Assembly: GCA_900766655.1 (NCBI GenBank)
Contig: CAAFWE010000157.1
Location: forward strand, 1-10,438
Source of the DNA: an uncultured Alistipes sp.
GTDB taxonomy: Bacteria > Bacteroidota > Bacteroidia > Bacteroidales > Rikenellaceae
DNA: 10,438 nucleotides
Reading direction: 5' to 3'
Shown piece by piece: positions 7,051 to 10,438 of the stretch. A program made the translations under genes and the position numbers. How positions within the stretch are numbered: position 1 is the first letter of the stretch; the number at the start of each line of letters is the position of its first letter. The notes below the pieces were generated by a model that saw only the letters and a program-made list of their open reading frames with translations, was not told the DNA's origin and made no database searches.

Positions 7051-8667
7051 TTAATATGCTTTTCCTATCTTTAAGTATCGTGCATAGAGTTTATCGTAGA
7101 CACTCTTGCGCTCGAGATTCGGATGGTACTCATCGGAGAATCCCGATGCCATAGCCCCCTGCGCCTCCTCGACTGTGGCGTGGATGCCAGCAGCTACGGA
7201 TGCGAACATCGCAGCACCAAGGGCGCACACCTGTTCCGAGCGGATAACCTTGATTGGCATACCAATCACATCGCACAAGGTCTGCATCACATAAGGTGAC
7301 TTCTTGGATATGCCACCCACTGCGTATATCTCCTCGACAGCCACACCCTCCTCGATAAGTCGCTCGGTGATGGCGCGTGAGCCAAATGCCGAAGCCTCGA
7401 CCAACGCCTTGAAGAGTTGCGGTGCCGAGGTGCCGAGTGTCAAGCCTACAATAGCACCCGTAGCTCGAGCACTCTCATCGGGCGAGCGTCGTCCATTGAA
7501 CCAATCCACCGCCACAATATCGTTCTCGCTCAAAGGGAGCTTCTCCGCCTCGGCTGTAAGAGTTGGCAGAATCTTGTTAAAGAGGTTCTCGTCGACCTCG
7601 GCTATGTAGCGCATAGGCCACTCCATAATGCGACGAAACCAAGCGTAGATATCACCAAATGCCGATTGGCCAGCCTCGATGCCTACATAACCAGGCAAGA
7701 CCGAGTCGTCGGCCTGACCACAGATGCCTCGCACAATCTTGTTGCCGAGAGTTTCGGGCTTGGCTACGGTGATATCGCAAGTGGATGTGCCAATAACCTT
7801 GACAAGCACACCCTCTCTCACGCCCGCACCCACAGCTCCTACATGGCAATCTACGCCACCTGCACCGATGGCTACGCCCTCGTTCAAGCCGAGTCGTGCG
7901 GCCCACTCCTTCGACAAACGACCAGCCAAGTGGTCGACGGTATGAGTTGCGGTGTAGAGGTGCGAATGGTAGCGTCCAAGCAGAGGATCGACCTCATCGA
8001 AGAAGGCCTTCTCGGGCAGACCACCCCACTCCTTGTGCCACAACGCCTTGTGTCCCGCGACGCAACGACTGCGAGCTATGGTCTCGGGCGTGGTGTCGCC
8101 TGCCAACATAGCCACAATCCAATCGCACAGCTCCACCCACGAATGGGCATCGGAGAGTAGTTCGGGCGAGCTCTTCACGCAGTGGAGCATCTTGGCCCAA
8201 ACCCACTCGCACGAATAGGTGTCGCCACAATATTTCGTATAGTTGGTGTGCCACTCCTTGGCTAAAGCCTTGATTCGGTCGGCCTCGTCGATGGCGGTGT
8301 GATCCTTCCATAGAACGAACATCGCATCGGGATTCTCGGCATACTCCGCCCTCAACGCCAGAGGTGTACCCTCCTTATCGACAATGGCAACCGTCGAGGC
8401 GGTGGCATCGAGTGCTATACCCTTGACGCAAGCTGCCACCTCTTCGCCAGCTAGACTCAACGCCTCGCGGATGGCACCCTCGAGCGACTCGACATAGTCG
8501 AGTGGATGGTGACGATAACGATTCTCCGCTGCTGAGCTATACTCGCCTCTCTGCCAGCGAGGATAGTAGCGCACAGCGGTCGACACCTCGCGACCATCGG
8601 CTGCATCGACCACCAAACAACGCACAGAGTCACTACCGAAATCTATTCCTAATACAAAGTCGCTCAT
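7051..8667 (-). CDS. araB: L-ribulokinase
   Basis: AraB phosphorylates L-ribulose to L-ribulose 5-phosphate in L-arabinose catabolism; it is a cytosolic FGGY-family sugar kinase. The 538 residues are close to the family length (about 560). Seen are the N-terminal phosphate loop GIDFGSDSVR (7-16), ALDATAST (85-92), the AraB-typical FVLWKDHTA (117-125), GHKALW (205-210), the catalytic GGVDCHVGAVGAG (270-282, with D273 the likely base), GTSTCDIT (293-300), EAGQSAFGD (331-339), and the C-terminal nucleotide loop AVGGISKKSPYVMQ (449-462). The WKDH and EAGQSA blocks point to ribulokinase rather than xylulokinase or glycerol kinase. No araA, araD or araC-like gene is present in the window, so the pathway partners are elsewhere. 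It is first in its unit, with its own promoter and an S1/P1 nuclease gene downstream. Confidence 0.95.
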   Translation of the reverse strand: MSDFVLGIDFGSDSVRCLVVDAADGREVSTAVRYYPRWQRGEYSSAAENRYRHHPLDYVESLEGAIREALSLAGEEVAACVKGIALDATASTVAIVDKEGTPLALRAEYAENPDAMFVLWKDHTAIDEADRIKALAKEWHTNYTKYCGDTYSCEWVWAKMLHCVKSSPELLSDAHSWVELCDWIVAMLAGDTTPETIARSRCVAGHKALWHKEWGGLPEKAFFDEVDPLLGRYHSHLYTATHTVDHLAGRLSKEWAARLGLNEGVAIGAGGVDCHVGAVGAGVREGVLVKVIGTSTCDITVAKPETLGNKIVRGICGQADDSVLPGYVGIEAGQSAFGDIYAWFRRIMEWPMRYIAEVDENLFNKILPTLTAEAEKLPLSENDIVAVDWFNGRRSPDESARATGAIVGLTLGTSAPQLFKALVEASAFGSRAITERLIEEGVAVEEIYAVGGISKKSPYVMQTLCDVIGMPIKVIRSEQVCALGAAMFASVAAGIHATVEEAQGAMASGFSDEYHPNLERKSVYDKLYARYLKIGKAY

Positions 8668-8690
8668 CGTGTTATGGAGATAATATATTG

Positions 8691-8722
8691 CAAATGTAGT
8701 AAACTAAACCGAGAAAAACAAA
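8691..8722 (-). promoter_or_regulatory. Bacteroidetes-type promoter for araB
   Basis: On the minus strand, TTTG (8722-8719), 20 bases, then TACATTTG (8698-8691) match the consensus exactly. The -7 box ends 23 bases before the araB ATG, giving an expected leader of about 15-20 bases. No clear operator for an arabinose regulator was recognised beside it. Confidence 0.82.
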
Positions 8723-8821
8723 ATTAGAGGTGCCTATTTTGCCCTTTGCGTCGTGGCAGCATCGGACTCTGCCGAATGTGTTAGGTATAAATACCGAAAT
8801 GTAAGCTACAAATGCTATTTA

Positions 8822-8854
8822 TTGGACAAGTTTTGCGAATTTTGCCTATCTTTG
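8822..8854 (+). promoter_or_regulatory. Probable promoter for the DUF819 gene
   Basis: TATCTTTG at 8847-8854 is a good -7 box. The best upstream box is TTG at 8822-8824 (within ATTGG), with a 22-base spacer, slightly longer than the 20 bases of the three other promoters here. Transcription would start near 8860, giving a leader of about 35 bases before the ATG at 8894. The rest of the 226-base divergent gap (8668-8893) holds the araB promoter and a weak dyad, with no RNA gene seen. Confidence 0.65.
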
Positions 8855-8865
8855 TCTGCCCAAAG

Positions 8866-8913
8866 ATGGGAAAATATCATAAAAAAGTCATCTATGTTGT
8901 TGAGCATCTTTAA
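8866..8913 (+). CDS. Possible 15-codon leader ORF overlapping the DUF819 start
   Basis: An ATG at 8866 opens a short frame, MGKYHKKVIYVVEHL, ending with TAA at 8911-8913. It begins about 6 bases after the inferred transcription start and overlaps the first codons of the DUF819 gene in another reading frame. If translated, it could couple to or limit translation of the membrane protein. There is no further support, and an ORF this short can arise by chance. Confidence 0.2.
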   Translation: MGKYHKKVIYVVEHL

Positions 8914-10114
8914 CTATTTATGGCTTGCCATAATGTTTTGCGTAGTACCCGCAGTTGTACTATGGTTGTGCCGAAAGTACCCAATCTTCGACAAAATCGG
9001 CCCTGTGATGATTCTCTATGCCATCGGCCTTGTCATCGCAAACATTCCAATGCCAGCAGAGATTGCCCTATTCCAGAAGGTAATTCCTACGCTCACCATC
9101 CCTCTTGCCATCCCGATGATGCTTTTCGGATGCACATTCAAGACCAGTGAGCTGTCGCTTCAGATACGCTTGGTCACAAGTGGCGTGATAGCTATCTGCA
9201 TAGCAGTGGTTGGTGGCTATCTGCTCTTCGGACAAGGGATTGATCAAGGTGCCGAGATTGGCGGTATGTTGGTCGGAAAGTGCACAGGCGGTACGCTCAA
9301 CGCAGCAGCCCTGAAGGAGGGTTTGGGCATCTATAACGACACATATGTGTTGCTCACAACCTACGACATCGTCATCTGCTTCATCTACTTCGTATTCCTC
9401 TTGGGTTGTGGTATTCGCCTATTCCGTTGGCTCTATGGCGAGAAGACTCGCCGCTCGATTTCGGAGGAGGATGCCGAGGCCATCAAGGAGGAGATGGCAG
9501 CTGTGAAGGTAAACCCTTACAAGGGGTTGTGGTCGAAGGCTGGAATTGCTCAGATTGGTAAGGTTTTGGGGCTGACTATCGTGGTAGTAATCATCGGTGC
9601 GGGACTATCCTACCTTATCGGTTGGATATTCGATGCCGACTTGGCAAACTTCATGAATGAGAAAAAGGGTGGCTGGTTTATGGCTCCTTTCATCTTGATG
9701 CTCACCACACTCGGCATCGGTTTGTCGTTCTGGAAACCAGTGAAGAAGCTCGACAAGAGTTACGACCTCGGAATGTATCTCATCTACATATTCTCGTTGG
9801 CTATCGCATCGATGGCGGACCTCTCGAATCTGCAGATTATGGAGAATCTCCATATGATTGCATTCCTCGTATTCTCAATCTTTGTATCGCTCTTCGTACA
9901 CGCCATCATATGTCGCCTCTTCAAGGTGGATGCCGACTCGATGGTCATCTCGTCGGTGGCATTTATCAACTCGCCACCATTTGTGCCGATGATATCCAAC
10001 GCAATGAAGAACCGAGCATCACTCGTTACGGGTATTACTGCTGGTCTTCTCGGCTACGCTGTAGGAAACTACTTGGGTGTACTTGTAGCGAAACTACTTC
10101 CATTGCTTAACTAA
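8894..10114 (+). CDS. DUF819 family inner-membrane protein
   Basis: This is a 406-residue polytopic membrane protein from the ATG at 8894. A GTG 47 codons upstream is in frame, but that extension is hydrophilic, runs across the inferred promoter and is rejected. By eye about ten hydrophobic helices appear, near 6-26, 34-51, 62-82, 92-113, 150-175, 222-245, 260-279, 292-309, 318-342 and 376-402, with a charged loop at 182-217. Two Gly/small-residue segments, GKCTGGTLNAAAL (128-140) and AFINSPPFVPMISNA (356-370), occupy matching places in the two halves, as expected of a transporter with repeated halves and re-entrant loops. LLGYAVGNYLG (385-395) is typical of DUF819 (YjcL-like) proteins. The substrate is unknown. 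An outer-membrane protein gene follows after 16 bases, so the two are probably one operon. Confidence 0.85.
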   Translation: MLLSIFNYLWLAIMFCVVPAVVLWLCRKYPIFDKIGPVMILYAIGLVIANIPMPAEIALFQKVIPTLTIPLAIPMMLFGCTFKTSELSLQIRLVTSGVIAICIAVVGGYLLFGQGIDQGAEIGGMLVGKCTGGTLNAAALKEGLGIYNDTYVLLTTYDIVICFIYFVFLLGCGIRLFRWLYGEKTRRSISEEDAEAIKEEMAAVKVNPYKGLWSKAGIAQIGKVLGLTIVVVIIGAGLSYLIGWIFDADLANFMNEKKGGWFMAPFILMLTTLGIGLSFWKPVKKLDKSYDLGMYLIYIFSLAIASMADLSNLQIMENLHMIAFLVFSIFVSLFVHAIICRLFKVDADSMVISSVAFINSPPFVPMISNAMKNRASLVTGITAGLLGYAVGNYLGVLVAKLLPLLN

Positions 10115-10130
10115 CAAATCAAATACAATT

Positions 10131-10438
10131 ATGCAATTGCGTAAATTTTTCGTTCTGGCAACTGCTGCCATACTCTTTGCTTCGTTCACCGCATCGGCCG
10201 AGCCGAAGAGGGAGAAGAAGGAGCAGAGCACAGAGTCTGACACTACCACCAAGAAGAACATAAAGAAGGGTTGGAACTTCGCTCCATTCCCATCCATCGG
10301 TTTCAATAGCGACACAGGTTTTCAGATTGGTGCCTTGTGCGAGATATTCGACTATGGCGACGGTTCGAACTTCCCTGCCTACAAGCACAAGTTCAATGTC
10401 GACTTGTCGTGGACCACAAAGGATCAGATAAAGCTCCA
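10131..10438 (+). CDS. Outer-membrane beta-barrel protein (BamA/TamA or surface-antigen-like), 5' part
   Basis: The frame starts at the ATG at 10131 and is still open at the right edge, giving 102 residues of what is probably a much larger protein. A signal peptide is clear (MQLRKFFVLATAAILFASFT then ASA|E, cleavage near 23/24), followed by a Lys/Glu/Thr-rich linker (24-46). From residue 47, KGWNFAPFPSIGFNSDTGFQ and GALCEIFDYGDGSNFP-AYKHKFNVDLSW look like the first strands of a Bacteroidota surface-antigen/Omp85-like barrel, which often has this GWNF-P-P and YDYGDGS pattern. No POTRA domains are seen in the visible part. The gap to the DUF819 gene is 16 bases with no promoter seen. The family call is from recall of similar proteins and only the N terminus can be judged. 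Confidence 0.7.
   Translation, partial: MQLRKFFVLATAAILFASFTASAEPKREKKEQSTESDTTTKKNIKKGWNFAPFPSIGFNSDTGFQIGALCEIFDYGDGSNFPAYKHKFNVDLSWTTKDQIKL

Noticed and set aside
7652..8311. Open frames overlapping araB in other frames (minus-strand 84- and 105-residue frames and several plus-strand ones)
   Set aside because: They lie wholly within a continuous ribulokinase with all its motifs intact, and show no domain or promoter of their own.
8753..8893. N-terminal extension of the DUF819 protein from a GTG codon
   Set aside because: The 47 added residues are unlike the family N terminus and span the inferred promoter and transcription start. The ATG at 8894 begins directly with the first membrane helix.

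Overview
The window looks like chromosomal DNA from a Bacteroidales bacterium. Four promoters match or approach the Bacteroidetes sigma-ABfrB form (TTTG, about 20 bases, TAnnTTTG). Shine-Dalgarno sequences are mostly absent. Several proteins are of Bacteroidota type: an IspG with an extra central domain, a Trp-first S1/P1 nuclease, and a surface-antigen-like outer-membrane barrel. Codon use is moderately GC-rich with many TCG and GCC codons, which would suit Alistipes/Rikenellaceae or a relative, but I cannot fix the genus.

Layout. (1) 1-496, plus strand: the 3' part of rplU and complete rpmA, ending in a long perfect hairpin that can terminate transcription in both directions. (2) 6086-579, minus strand: recG, a secreted DUF3108 protein, a membrane-anchored coiled-coil protein and ispG. 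recG has its own promoter, and a second promoter inside the end of the DUF3108 gene drives the coiled-coil gene and probably ispG. (3) 8667-6212, minus strand: araB (L-ribulokinase) then a periplasmic S1/P1-type nuclease, 20 bases apart, closed by a strong intrinsic terminator just before the recG promoter. (4) 8668-8893: a divergent regulatory region with one promoter each way and a possible 15-codon leader ORF. (5) 8894-10438, plus strand: a DUF819 inner-membrane protein and, 16 bases on, the start of an outer-membrane beta-barrel protein cut by the window edge.

How the genes relate. rplU-rpmA is the usual ribosomal pair. recG (fork repair) and ispG (isoprenoid precursors) are housekeeping genes sharing a region with two poorly known envelope proteins. 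araB and the nuclease may both serve scavenging of carbon and nucleotides, but that is inference. The DUF819 and barrel genes may form a transport pair across the two membranes, also inference.

I found no clear undescribed system, CRISPR array, mobile element, tRNA or rRNA. The points most worth a second look are the membrane coiled-coil gene ahead of ispG, the shortened IspG insert, the DUF819/barrel pair, and the very short or absent recG leader.
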